Assembly: GCA_026874595.1 (NCBI GenBank) | Contig: CM049318.1 | Location: 40,652,456 to 40,716,455, forward strand | Direction of reading: 5' to 3' | Length of the DNA: 64,000 nucleotides | Source of the DNA: Sipunculus nudus | Taxonomy: Eukaryota; Annelida; Sipuncula; Golfingiida; Sipunculidae | In this document: positions 27,801-43,000 of the stretch, piece by piece | How the letters are laid out: each line of letters begins with the position of its first letter | Numbering within the stretch: the first letter of the stretch is position 1 | Position numbers and translations under genes: made by a program | Notes under the pieces: generated by a model | The model's database searches: none | Seen by the model: only the letters and a program-made list of their open reading frames with translations | What the model was told of the DNA's origin: nothing

Positions 27801-30800
27801 ATACTATATACGATCAAAACAGTTTTGTGGTTTTGATATTAGGCAGCCTTGAAGTGTAACAATGGCTTTTTTTTATGGAAAATGGAGTTTTTTTCCTTAA
27901 TATCTCGAAGGAACGAAGTCCTAATGACCCAATTTTCGGTATGGTAGGAGATTTTGGGGACATCTTAAATTATGCCAACAGCCTGGGAAGCTTAGAGATG
28001 TGCACTGTATGACCTACTGTCATCGAAGGGGACTGCTTGACAATGTAAGGATATACAACAAGAGCCTCCAAAAAAATTCAATAACTAGCCTAATTTTGCA
28101 GCTTTTATTTACAAATTTCAGATTTGAACAGATTAAATCCTTATGTATACATGCTGTGAAAATTAAATCCACAGTACTTACAGGAAAAAATTGTGCCGTG
28201 GCCAAAGTTGGGCAAAATTTAAGGTACCAATTTTATATTTTTGCCAATATTTAAAAAAATTTAACAGATTTTGATCTTATTTTTGGTATACAATTAAATT
28301 TTGATTAATTAAAGTTGTATTACCGGAAAAAAGTCCCTACCTTTATCACTTTTGGTCTTAAGTGACCAAATATCTTCCTGATTTTTTTAACTAAGTCCAT
28401 TATGTTTGGGCCCATAACTTTTTAAAATTATATAATACTGACTTAATATCTGGCAGGTACATAGGAACTATATAGAGGAACATTTATGGTAAATATGAAG
28501 AAAACCAGATGAGTGGTTTTGATATTAGGCAGTCCTGAAGTGTGAAAATAGATTTCTAATAAAAAATTGGGGTTTTTCCTTAATATCTCTAAGGAACGAA
28601 GTCCTATTGACCCAATTTTCGGCATGGTAGGAGATTTTGGGGACATCTAACTGTATGCCGAATTTCAGATTCGTAGGTCCAACGGTGTCAAAACGTGCCA
28701 GTCTTACGGATGGACATCCAGACGGACAGACGGACGGACAGACAGACGGACGGACGACGGTCAATGGACCACGACTATAGCTCAGATGACTTATAGTCAG
28801 CTGAGCTAAAAATATAGCAGCTGATTCTTTTAAATTACAGTTTCATACTAAGAGGCCAGTGTTAGTATACTTACTTATCACCCTGTATTTTATATACTGT
28901 GGCTAGTCCCTCCAAGTGTTGCTGAAACTCCTCAAAGTTCCCCTCACTTAGGGCTGTAACTAGTTCACTGCAGCTCTACAATCATAAATGGCATTAAGTT
29001 AATCCAACTTGCATTATTACATAAATGTATATAAACAATAGAATTATGGGTCAGTAAAGTTGTGTGCCTGCACATTCAACACAACAAATCTGTAAATTAA
29101 GGACTTACTACACTGTAATATCAAAGTTAAGTCTTTGAAATAGGATGGAGGCAGCCCATAAAGAATACAACTGGCATCCATCAGATACGAAATAATGAGA
29201 TCAAACTGGTACAGAAAGTGCAAAAAAACTTTATGCAACACAAAACAAGGTCCTATGCCCTCTAGCTTGGACTACTTATAACAAGGCCTACAGGCCTAAT
29301 GCGAACCTGTGCAATGAGATTACACCAGGTATAATGCTTCAATGCTGGACCATTACTTTTCAAGAACATGTGTAACATGTATATGAACAAACATCACTGC
29401 TGCAATTCTGTCATGGGTGCACACAACACAAAAGCTAGAATATGAGTAGTCAACAAGCGACTACGTGTATCCGCCAAAATCAGAGTAGGAAAGGTGAAGT
29501 GAGGCATGGATTGAGTGGCAAGGGGAAATAGAGTGAGATGTGTTGCATAATAGCCTTGATGTGTGCAGGCGAAATGTGTATGTAGGTTGTGCCACCTACC
29601 ACAAAATCCAGAAAGCTGTCCAAGATGTATAAACATGCAAAATTTTAGGCAGATAAGTCAAACCACTACTGAGATATGAGTGATTTTAGCCCACGGCAGA
29701 AAAACAGAGGGATGCTGTGCAAAAATGGTGGCAAGTGGCGCCACCAATTTTGTGTATGATTAAGAGCTATGTGAGATCTATACACATGCAAAATTTCAGG
29801 GGGATCTGTCAAACCAGTCCTGAGATATAAGCCAGATGGCTGCAGCTTATACATAAATGTAGGTGGCGCCACCTGCCATAAAAATCCAGAAAGCTTTCCA
29901 AGATGTATAAACATGCAAAATTTTAGGCAGATATGTCAAACCACTGCCGAGATATGAGTGATTTTATCCCACGGCAAACAAACAGCAGACGCTGTGCAAA
30001 AATAATTGCAGGTGGCACCACCAGTTTTGCGTATGATAAAGAGCTATGTGAGATCTATAAACATGCAAAATTTTTGCAAAATCAGTCAAATGGTTCCTGA
30101 GATATGAGCTTGGATGTCTGCAGCGTAAATTTGAATGTAGGTGGCGCCACCTGTCATAAAATCAAGAAAACTGTCAAGGATGTATAAACCTGCAAAATAT
30201 CAGGTGGAAAAGTCAAACCACTGTAGAGATATGAGTGATTTTATCCCACGGCAAACAACCAGATGGATGCTGTGCAAAAATGGTTGCAGGTGGCACCACC
30301 AGTTTTGCGTATGATAAAGAGCTATGGGAGATCTATACACATGCAAAATTTTGGCCCAACTGGTCAAACGGTTACCGAGATATGAGCTTGGATGTCTGCA
30401 GCTTAAACATGAATGTAGGTGGTGCCACCTGTCATAAAATCAAGAAAACTGTCAAGGATGTATACACATGCAAAATTTCAGGTGAATAAGTCCAACTAAT
30501 GCAGAGATATGAGTGTTTTTATCCCAAGGCAGATGAACAGATGGACGCTGTGCAAAAATGGTTGTAGGTGGCTCCACCATTTTTAGTGTATGTTATAAAG
30601 CTTTCCAAGCTACATTTGTGCAAAATCTTTAGCCTTATCGGTCAAACGGTTCCCGGGATATGTGGGTTTATGTGTGGAAACAGACGCACAAATGGATGCT
30701 GGGCAGAGAGGAAAGGTCAGAGGTCAACAAAAAATGAGGGCGCAGCAGTTCACATTTGACCGATCATAATTTCGAAATTTTAAAAAATTCTGCCCAGTGG

Positions 30801-33800
30801 TTATGGAGGAGTTCTCCGGAAACCTATGCAGCGATGTTTTGGCAAATACAATGATTGTAGCTTGCACCACCAGTCTTATATACAACGAAGAGATATATAC
30901 ATATGCCCAATGTCAGACTGATATGTCAAACCCCTCCTGTGAAATAAGCAGGCGCATACACTGCAAAAGTCAATGTAGGTGGCACCACCTGTCTTGTAAA
31001 TGAGAATACCATCAAAGATGCATAGACAGGTATCAGTCCAATACATCAAACTTCCCAAGAGTTTGATGCACTGGGCTGACAAGGCTTAGGTGAGTAAGGC
31101 AGTTGTCCCCGAGTGACCTGTGCCCTGTGACAAATTGCTGCCTCAAGCTACTGCACTGAGTGAACTCTTGACCTGCACCTGGCTAGACTGAGTGAACTTT
31201 TGACCTGTACCTGGCTGCACTGATGGAACTCTTGACCTGTTGCATAATCTGACACAGTTGGCCGTCTGCTAAAGCTATAAATAGATTCAGGCTGAACTTT
31301 GGTGCCAAATATGATGCAGTGAGCAGTCTGCCAAAGCTATCAATAGAATGCAGCTACTGCACTGAGTGAACTCTTGATCTATACCTGGCTGCACTTCTTC
31401 CAATCCTGGCACTGTGCCAAAACTATTTATAGAGCTGACATCATCTTGGCTAATGGCCAACATCAAGGCACTGGCAATCTGCCAATGGTAAACCAAGTGC
31501 TGCCATCTGTACACAAAAGTGGTCCCTACTTGAAATAACTTTGAAATTTATTTTCCCAATACAAAATGCTTTTCAGCTGACTTTTTATAAAAAAGAAATC
31601 AGGAATTTATGTAAAATTATTACAGATGCATACTGAATGCAAAATTAAAATACAGGTATATATCATTGATGGCAAATTCTTGAATTAAGTTGAGTAGGGA
31701 TACCAATAATTTATAATCCACGTACAGTTGTCTTTATATAGCCACAGAGAGCTGAATATCCATGATTGTAACATTGTCTGGTATGATGAATAACTTAAAT
31801 CATAAATCTAAATTTTTTTAAAGCTTTTAAAAAAACTTTCTTGTCAATATTAACCAAATATAACCTGAAATCTAAATGTCTAGTGGCATAATGTAATAGA
31901 TACTGATAAACTGGTGCCAAGCTAGATGTAACAGCATCACACAGCTAACATATATGGTAAAATGACTCAATTCAATCTCCATAATTCAGCCAAAAATCAT
32001 TCATGTGGAATCCATTAATGACAATAATTATAAGAATTATTGTAGGGATTATTCTTGTAAAATATTTAACAAATTGGCTTCAGTGGCATCAGTCGAAAAA
32101 CGTTTCACAAGTTTATAACTCATATAGGAAGATACAGCAAACTGGCCAAGTTCAGCTTCCCGTAAATCAGTCAAAAAGCACTGAACCAAAACCATTTGAA
32201 CAAACTTGAATTATCAACATCTGAGGATTATTAATGTGTGAGATTTAAGAATTTGGCCCAGTGGTTTTTGAGAAGAAGATCTTTGTAGCCACTGAGCTAA
32301 AATGGGCTGTTATGGCAAATGACTAAATTCAGCTTCCTGTAACTTAGCCAAAAGTCACTGAAAAGAGACCATTTAAACAAACTTCAGAAATCACTACCCT
32401 AGGATCATTTCTGTGTGATAATGACCCCATACAAAAAAGGCCGATGCAGGTGGCGCCACCAATACCTCAATTTCAGATATGACCTATGTGACCAACATTG
32501 GCATAAAATTTGGTGATGATAGCTCCAGCCGTTTCTGAGATTTAAATTTTAATATGCTTTTTTGCACAGTTAACAAAGTTCAACCTCCTGTAACTCGGCC
32601 AAAAATCGCCAAACTGGAACCATTCGAACAAACTTGAGGAAGATTGTTCCAGGGATCATTTCTGTGAAATATTGGACAATTTGGCTGGAAAGTTTCGGAG
32701 AAGAAGATTTTTAAAGCTTTTTTAGCTTTTTCCCTATAAAATCTATGGAAATGCAGTTAGAAAAAAAAATAAACAAAATCCAATATAGTTTTTTGGATGA
32801 CTGAATATTTGCAAAAAATTTGGTGATGCTAGCTCCTGCCGTTTTTGAGATAGCTATGGTTAACGTACAGATGACGCACGACACACGACGGACGATGCCG
32901 CACCATCGCATAAGCTCACAGGTTCGCTAATAACTGTCAATGAGAGCAATCTGAATTGCTCAAAAATCTTATTTCATGTATTTGTTTTATGTATCTTTTA
33001 CTGAAGAGGTTAGATGGATATACACCCATCACTACATCTCAGGACACCTGAAATGTTCTAAGGACACCTCACATGAGCTAAAAACATAAGAAATATGATG
33101 AACTTACAACAGGGTCTCCATGGTGAGCGATGCGGACATCCTTGACCATTCCAGTGTTGTGCAGCTGTATTTCCAGCCAGAACATGTCCCCTATGATCTT
33201 ATAGGTGTCCGCAGTACATGGGCTGAACTTAAGTCCAACTCTTTTAGATACAGTCTCCAAACAGTCAACCATTAATGGTAAACTTGTGACTGAAAACAAA
33301 ATTTGTTAACATTTATATTCATGGTAAAACCTTGAAATCAGTTATTAATGGAACAGAGTCTCCTTTCCTGCATTACTTCAAAAGTGATGGTTACAGAAAT
33401 CCACAGATTTGACCTTACAGATAAAGTTCAAGGTAACTAGTAAACTCTTTGTTTTTTTTTTAAACTCTCTGAGCACTTAAATGAAACACTGGTGTTTCAA
33501 ATTTGAGAAAAATATATGCAGTACCTAAAACATTACAGGGTTCACAAATTATGAAGATTTGACATAGAGAATGAAAGTCAAGGTCACCAGTTTTGAATTT
33601 TATAATAATGTTACAGTCATTTACTTGTAATTGATAACTACATGTACAACATACAGAATTATATATTGTAAACCTCACAAGAAGCTTTAGAATTAAATAC
33701 AGATGACAATATTATATTAAACAGTAAATTTGATTTACTTTGATCATATTTTCTCATAATAAGATCTGATTCAAGGACTCTCTTTTCCTGAAATGTCAAA

Positions 33801-34021
33801 ACTGACTTCTCCTTTTTTAAGGAAACATTCTGTACTTGATGAAAACATTAAGTATGAAGCATACTGTATGGGTTTTAGATTTATGATTACCACTGCCACT
33901 TGGTGGAGGTAATTTTTGCACATACGCACTGAAATGAGGGTCTCTGAAATACTTCTGAATTGTTTCCAATTGTTTCTTTATGAAGTAAGAAGCATACTCA
34001 ATGTTTACGGTAATGAGTGTG

Positions 34022-34053
<32 letters not shown>

Positions 34054-37000
34054 AATTCATTGCATAAGCAATACAATAACCAATGTTTTACTGTCTACTC
34101 ACCTTTGACAGTCTTTTGCAGTGTTTCTAACTGTTTCTGTATGAGCACACGATCACATGGTTCTAAGTGCAGTCTTTTATCCTGAAATCACAAAAAAAGT
34201 TTTCACATCAGACAGTGAACCTGTAATATATGTGTAAAGATGGAAAGATTGCATATAAAACTGTATGTAAATTGATGAATATTACAAATGAAGCTGAAAC
34301 TTATGAGTAACAAATATTGCATATATCATTCTATTCCAATGACTGCATGGCGCTAGAGACAAGGAACATGAAGAAGTCAAAATAAGTTAGGTATTTGTGT
34401 GGACTACAGAATACACACTTAGCTTCATTCATGAATAATCATAATACAGTGCTGCCATCTACAGTGAACCAGTTTAACTAAAGTACCAATATGTACTCAC
34501 TGCACTTCATGTCCTGGTGAGCAGTGAGGCGAAGCTGATAACTACACAATCATGTTTATAACAAAATAAACCTGTTATTACATCTCTGTATACAAGGAGT
34601 GCAGTCTGGGAGTTGCTGGATCATGGTGTTTTGTTCATCTCTGTCATATATGAATGGTAAACTTTTCCGGTTCCTTAAAAGGATATCCCTGATCATTAAA
34701 TATGGACATTGTTCTCCACATTCAAGTCTATCTTTCAGTGGAAAAACAATGGTAATAACAATTACAGGGAATCTGTACTACAGATGACAATAAAATCAAA
34801 TACTTAGTTTTTCTTATTAAATTACACCAATAATTTTCCACAAATAATCAACAGAGTTTATGGCAATTTAATCTAAGTAAGATGCCTATTAATTTTTTTT
34901 TAAAATTTCGAAGTTCAATAGCTTTGAATTTTGTACAAAAAATGGGGAACCATAAGTTTTTTTCACACAAGTTATATAATAACCTCATATTACCAAGTAT
35001 ACTAGCCCTGGATTAACCTAAAATTATCTGGATATATAATATGTGTTGATTTTGTCAAAGACCCTTCAGTTCATAAATTACATCATTACTGTGAATCATA
35101 CAAGCCTGGATTATAAACCAGTCCAGATGTAACTGGATTTAGGAATGTAAAACAACATAAAAATAGCTATACAGGCAAACCACTGGTGTTCTGTAATACA
35201 TACAACAGCAGTGTTGGGCTGATTATAATTTTTAATCAATGATTGGTCAGTCGGTGCAAATATGATTTGATCAACCATCTTGCAGTGCCATAATCAATTA
35301 CAAAGTTATGTACATAACTTGGGCACTGTGATGAGGAAATATATACTTTCATTTAATTCATGCAAGCAAATTCTAGAAAAGTCTGTGTTTATTAACAGCT
35401 TGATAATTTATGTTATGACACATCTTGCATGTCAAATTTAACATCCCCTACCCTGACAAGGAAAAAATCTTTTTTGCATATCAGTATTTACCAATAGACA
35501 TTTCTTTCCAGAAAATAAAATAATAAGATTTTCTGAAAAAGTACCTAACATATGGACCTTGAAGATGTAGAATCCGTGAAAGTTAGTTTGCTAAAACTGC
35601 CTTTTTCACACAATAACTGAGTACGAACTGCAATATATCAGACCTTTTGCCATCAGACCTGAGAGGCTGACCTTAGGACACCTGGGTCACCCCTACCCCC
35701 TTGCTGGATACACTGACCACACCCACCACCTAACTTAATTATCCAAACAACAGCACCAGTATATGACGCCTGTATATAAATCATTGTTCACAGCATGCTG
35801 CTACAGTTTATTTTTGCCACAATATACACAATAAGCCAAACAAAGCCAACTGTGTACCATACCCAACAATAGAATTTTTATAGCTCATTCTGGTAGAATT
35901 TACTCATCCAGTTTATGAAACAGTATATTCTGAAAGTCAGGCAGAGTTCACAATCCATCCATACAAGTAATGTATGATTTCTAATTTAATCATATTTCAT
36001 CATGCTACAAGCCACAATAATATCCTGTACCAATACTGTTTGTTGTTAAAAAAAACATTATATAAATAAATAAGTGTGAATGTTGCAGTCCTTAATGAAT
36101 ATGAATTATTAATTTACCAATATATGTAATGGCCATTGATATACACCAATACAATATCCATTTTACTTTACTCCTGATGCATGTAATCCTAGGAATAATA
36201 TAGAATATTGATTTCAAAGAAAATTATACAGTTGTCAAACATGACATAATCCTAGACTCAGTGAGTCATGAACCTCTAAAAAGCTCTAATGAAAACACAG
36301 ATACATTACATGGTCCTACATTTCAATAGCTTACAAATAAATACTGTGGTTGGCTTAATATTCACGGTGGTTTAAAATTCGCTATATTTGCGGTCGGGGC
36401 AATACCGTGAAATTAGAACCACCCAGATTTAAACCCTTGCTGTCATGGGAAAATAGTTTCTGCGCGGCACTTCAGGGATGGCCCCTTCCGTGACCAACTT
36501 GTAATATCCATGGAATGAAGTTTCATTAACGAAATCCGAACTTGATATGATCAAGGTAATGTGTAGGGCCCTTTTTATTTTGATATGTAATGGCCAAGCT
36601 ATGAAACCAGTGCCTTTTTGAAGCAGCATCGCCAGGTCCCGGCAGTGACGGTCGTTGTAATTTGAGCAAAACATGAGCATCAATTTTTACTCATTCCAAG
36701 TTAAAATACCCTCAACATAGTGAGCTTGTTCAAACAAAATGGGGCCAGTTTTCCTGTGATGACAAATACAGTTTCTTGACCAAAGCATCATTATTTATCA
36801 CACCTGCACATGATGGGTGAACTGTGGGGAGGGCCTTCTGGTAATTAACTCTGACCCGAGCCGAGAAATCCCCATTAACTAGCTTACCAAAAACAGTCAT
36901 GGGCCGTGAGCGTGGATAAAGAGGCGATAAGCAGATACTTATAATTTTGTGTAATAGAGAATTGATAACTATTTTGTCGTTTATATTAAATTATTACTAT

Positions 37001-40000
37001 ATGCCCCATCTCAAAAATTAAACCCCCTCATTTAATATGCCTTTATTTTGATGAGAATGTAATTCAGGTGAGAAACTATTGGTAAACATGTGTAATGAGT
37101 TTCATGTAAATCCATAGGATTTTTGTAAGTCACCAAGGTACCTCCAAAGTGCGGTGACCACTGAAACTCATTAAATATGTGTAAATTTTTATGAGAATGT
37201 AAATCAGGTGAGAAAGTCTATTGTTAATATTTCTGTTGAGTCTCTTCAGAATCCACCATATTCTTTGAATGTTATCACGTACCATATTCTTTGTACACTA
37301 GCCTTGTGACCTCTGACCTTATTAAATATGCATGGAATTTGTCCATAATCAAACTCAGATGAGATAATTTATTGGTTAGTAGCAACACTCAAAGTTTATG
37401 GACAGACAAGACCGTGGGAATACCATAAGACGTCCCATCATAAATGGGCGTATTTCAGTAATAATACTGCCATCTACGGTGCTCGATCATGTGACATTTC
37501 ATCCCTGAGAACAAAACCCTCAAACACCATATGACAACTGGTCAAAGGTGGCTGTAGTACTGTCAGCCTATAGAACCTTGATCTGTGTTGATTGTCGTGG
37601 ATATATATATCTATGAAATGCAGGTCAGCACACCTGGAACATCAAAGCTAACAGGGTTAGAACTGCATAAAGGTTATAATACATTAACTATCATCAGTGC
37701 TTGTGTTCAAAGGAAACAGTGCACAAACTACTTCTACAATACAGCCCTGGAGCAGGTATTTTTCCTGTACCTAACTACCCAATTCAGAGTACCTGGTTGT
37801 GATGAGCAGGAATTACCTGGTACCTGGACCTGGGACAGACGAGCATATAAGGACAAAAGTGTGCAGTTAATAATATTCACTAAAATGATCTGTACCTGTG
37901 CCTAGGTAATCCATGGGGTCCGATGGCAGTTGCCTTAAGTCAAGCGAAGCTAATTGAAAGGTGCAGCAACTGCACTGAGTGAACTCTTATACTATACCTG
38001 GCTGCACTGTGTGAACTGTTGCAAAACCTGTTACAGTTGGCTGTCTGCCAAAGCTATAAATAGATCCAGACTGAAACTTGGCCTGTTGCCAAGTCTGGTA
38101 TAGTTAGCAGTCTGCCAAGCTATTTATAGATACACGCAAAATCTTGGCATGTTTCCAAATCTGTTTATACACACTAAAGGAGTTCGCCTCAATGTTTTAT
38201 TTCAAGTTGCATTTTCATAAGATTTTTCTTTATAAAAAAAGTTCAGAATAATAAAAGATGCCTCTTGTAACAAAAATCAGAATACAGATATATTTTATTC
38301 ATGGATTTATCTTACACTTAAGCTGGATATGTACAACAATAATTTATGTTGCCTGTTTAGCTCTGCTTTCATACCAATACCCGAAGAGCTAAGCTTGTTT
38401 ATACAAAAAAAATAGCTTTGTTCACAAAATATCTAACAGTCCTTTAATTGTAAAAGTACAATAATTCTGCCAAAATCATTTATGTAAACTTGAACAAAGG
38501 CCACCTAAGGATCATTTTTTGTGCAATGTTAAAGAAGTTTAAACAACAGTTTTGCAGAAGAAGACTATTGCAGCCTTCTGTTTGAAATAGGCTTACTGAT
38601 GGCCACTAGACCAATCCAGCCATCTATGACTCTACCAAAAAATCAATGAAATACAAAGTGCATTATGTTTGGGTCCATAACCTTTACAAATAATATGTAA
38701 TACTGACCTAATTCCTGGCATGATATTAGAAACTATATAGAGGAATAATTATGGAAAATATGATTAAAAAAAACAAATAAGCAGTTTTGATAATAAGCAG
38801 TCTTGAAGTGTGATGATAGGTTTTTAATGAAACACTGAGGGTTTTTCCTGAATTTCTCAAAGGAACAGTGACCCAGTTATCAATTTGGTAGGAGAATTTG
38901 GGGACATCTAACAGTATGCTGAATTTCAGATCCTTTGATTTAATGGTTTCAAAATGTGCCAGTTTAACAGACAGACAGAAAGACAGCTGTCCAACAAAGG
39001 GCCATCGCTTTAGCAGAGTTGACTTATATTCAGCTGTGCTAAAAATGTTCTGCATGAAAAAACTTTTTGCATTAGAATACAGCAAGGCCAAAGCATTCAC
39101 TTCTGTCATTTATAATCGTAAGTAACCTGAACAAAAGAATGTTTCTATAGGAAACTATCAATTCATCAGTACATAGTAAGGCTAAACCTTGCATTCCATA
39201 ATTTTAAAGTATAGTAATAGAATAAAAGAAAAGTTCTGAATGAGGATCGTTAATTCATCACTATGATGCACTATATTGCAACTATCAGTGTCCCTAAACA
39301 TCCTGCTGACATTAATGATTAAGCAGTGACATTATTATCAAGTTCTGATCAGGTGATAAAATACAAAATATGGAGCTAACAATGACAGGTTAAAAATGTC
39401 AACCATGTGCATGGCCTGTGTTGAATCCCAGTATTGTAACAGACCTTGTTGTGTGAAATTGTTATCAGAATAAGGAAAGTATGAAATGTAGCACAACTCT
39501 CCACAGTTACTGCCATTAACATTAAATATTATTCTTCTGCTTAATGGCAAATATAATGTATGTTTTGAGACCAGCCAGCTTTTTTCTTATAATTTGTTCC
39601 ACAAAGTGGCAACAGGAATTTGGAGATTATTGTCGGAACCTTACCAATTATCACATAATTCAATTCTAATCTGAGAAAGGTGACAAAGTTATTTGGTGAG
39701 GTGAAAAAAATCATGAAAAGAACCAACATATTTCAAATACTTCTGGTAATATGGATTCTTTTTGGTCTCATGAGCAAGTTGACATGCCTCTCCCATGATG
39801 GTCCAAACCTTGTTTGACAGGTTTTTTTTAAAGAATATTAATGACAATGGACAGCCTATAAACATTTTTAAATGCATATCTTAGAGCATTTAACAAATGA
39901 CCTTGATTATCAATTGATCATCAGTGGTATAAAATGTTTTTGATAAATACAGTTTTCATAAATATTTATATTCAGTTCTGTTACCAATTACATCAATTTA

Positions 40001-43000
40001 GCAGGTATCATTCTGGTTTCATTCTAGACTAGTTAACTAGGCCAATGCCTCATTCCTTTGTTACAAACTGATGACTATTCTTTGGAACTGTTGAGACACT
40101 TTATGTAAATATGACAAAATTTCAATGAGCAACTCCATGTGGGACAAAGTTGATTCATACAAGTTAATCACATCAGGGATCCATTTTATTTTAACAATTA
40201 TCTAAAATTCATTTACAGTCAACTAAAAAGGCTTAATACATTTCAATTATTATCAAATTTATTGTTTGCAATTAATAAATAATAACATGTTAATAACCAA
40301 GGTACAATGATAATATATGCATGTAGGCTAATACCTTGATATGGAATAAAATTTATGTTGCCAAGTGCAAAGATTGCATTTATGAAAAGGGTTATTCCTA
40401 TAAAGGCTATAATAGTTCCCATCTCTTGACACAAATTATTTTCAGTCGTAAGTCATACAATTTTCTAAACACTAAAATCTACATATTTATACCTCTTTTC
40501 TTTTAATATATCAACAATATTTAATATAACATCTCAATTCATCTCACCATGGGAAAATTCTAACAATTGTACACACACAACTGCTAATGATATGAGTATT
40601 GTCATCTGTTAATGCCTGCATTACAAGCTAGGTGGAACACAGTATCAAGTGAAAGGAAGACATACACTTTGTAAAGCTGTATAACCTAAAAGTTTGAGAT
40701 GGCCTCATATATATAACTGCCTGTTTCTCAAACACAGGAAACCTGTAAATGTGCATCACATGCACAAGATTAAACACCAGTCAAAATTTAATAAATCAGC
40801 AGAATTCTTATGTAAACATTTTTCACAGACTGGCTAACATATCAGACTCTGGTCTCACACCTTTTGGTTATACACAAAGTGAAACCACTCCATTAAAGTT
40901 ACCTCTTTACATTAATATGGACACCTGTGTCATAAGATTGGAAGTACACTTAGATGAAAATCAATTCTCTAATATTGGATCTTCCACATCATGAGCAAAA
41001 ACTAAGTTCATGCCAGTGTCCCTATTTGAAAGACCACAGTATAAAACAAACAAAGGCAGAATGGACAGCCGGGAGCATTTTAGTAGTCGTCACTTCCTAC
41101 AGCAGGGAACTAAAAATTTAAATATCTTGCTGACTGCATGTGGTGATGTCAGGTGATGTAAAATGCATGTAATGAAGTGTAAAAATAGGTTTTCAATGGG
41201 GGAAAATGAAGAATTTCCTTAAATTCTCAAAGGAACAAAGTTGCAATGTCCCAATTTTGGGTTTGTTAGAACTAAGCGACATATAACTGTATGTCAAATT
41301 TTGGATTCATAAATCTAATGGTTTCAAAATGTGCCAATCTAACTAATGGACCATAACAATATGCTTATTTCTGAGGAAATAAACAACCCTGATATAAAGA
41401 GCAGATATCTGGAGGTCTTTGAAACCTTACTGTATTTTAATGTGACACTATAGTGACTTACTGTTGCAGATATTCGAAGGGCTTTGAAACCTTACTGTAT
41501 TTTAATGTGACGCTGTGGTGATCAACTGCTGCAGATATTTGGAGGTCTTTGAAACCTTACTGTATTTTAATGTGACACTATAGTGACTAACTGTTGCAGA
41601 TATTCAAAGGTCTTGAAGCCTCACTGTATTTTAATGCGCACCGTGGTACCAACTAATGCAGATATTCTGAGGTTTTTTAAACCTTGCTGTATTTTAATGT
41701 GACGCTGTGGTGACTTACTGTTGCAGATATTCGAAGGGCTTTGAAACCTTACTGTATTTTAATGTAACGCTGTGGTGATCAACTGTTGCAGATATTTGGA
41801 GGTCTTTGAAACCTTACTGTATTTTAATGTGACACTATAGTGACTAACTGTTGCAGATATTCGAAGGTCTTTGAAGCCTCACTGTATTTTAATGTGACGC
41901 TGTGGTGACCAACTGTTGCAGATATTTGGAGGTCTTTGAAACCTTACTGTATTTTAATATGATGCTGTGGTGACTTACTGTTGCAGATATTCGGAGGGCT
42001 TTAGTGGTGTCTGTCCATGATTTATGCTGTGATGACCGGAGCCTGAGCCGGTCCATTAAGTTGTGGAGTTTCACCTTTTGCTCACCCTCCCCTTCTTCCT
42101 CCATCTCTGTAAAGACAAAGCAATGAAATAAATACAAAACTGGCAGTCAATGATAAATATTTAAAATTAAGGTTGGTTTGCAATCAAAAATTCTATTTTA
42201 TATTATCTGCCAAGGCTTGGAGATCAATTACTGATTGAATTTAGCCGAAGCATCAAGGGAAATGATAATACCGCTCATACATGCTACAATCTATCAATAC
42301 AATATTGATATTTTCATGACAAAAGAGCATGTACTATCAATTAAATTAACTGCCCTTGGCACCCATATATGTTCTTAGTAAATGTAGAAGATACACCAGG
42401 TTGTCTCCAAGGCTTAATATATTCAACGTTACCCATCAATTATTAAGTGAATTAAATATATCAAATATATTGTACAAAAAATCTGAGTAACAAACAAATA
42501 TTGTTTGGTAATTCAAGATAATTTGAGAGATCTGATTACATTTTAAAATATCAATCTCTGAACATTATCTATTTTTGATTTTATTCATAATATCATCCTT
42601 TTACTTTTCAACTTTCTCTTCGACAATGGGGCATCAGACCTCTTTTTCAAGAAGGTTTTATTTTTGCAATAATTCCCCTTTCCAAAGATCACAAATTTGA
42701 AACCCTCACAACAAAAAGGCAACTACACTATATCATCACACAGCTTGGTGCTAAGCTGAACAACTTCACAAGGTATTCGTAGGACCACTGAGGGAAACAA
42801 TGTGTACTTAATATTATCGCTGCCATCTAACCCTGTGAACTATATGTGTGATAATAAATGTAGTAGAAAAAATTTATTATTAAATTGAATCAAACAAATG
42901 TGTTTAAATACACACAAATATACTAAACAGTAAATCAGTTTTACTACAAACTAGGTGATGTTTCAAAGAGGGACGATTTAAATTTTCTAAGTGTTAACTG

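Larger units (their letters stand above)
29281..32930. mobile_element. F-family repeat, copy 3, hosting a G element
   Basis: Left end AGGCCTACAGGCCT (29284-29297) followed by GCGAACCTGTG (29301-29311). Right end CATAAGCTCACAGGTTCGC then CTAA (32927-32930). These are inverted relative to each other over 11 bp. A GGTGGCGCCACC box at 32449 and the GATATGACCTATGTGAC segment match F copy 1. G copy 3 is inserted 154 bp from the left end. Confidence 0.5.

Noticed and set aside
41889-42137. An open frame starting in intron 1 (MYLFHCFVFT) and running through MED1 exon 2 into intron 2
   Set aside because: It reads through a good acceptor and the true donor. The phase from exon 1 fits perfectly without it.
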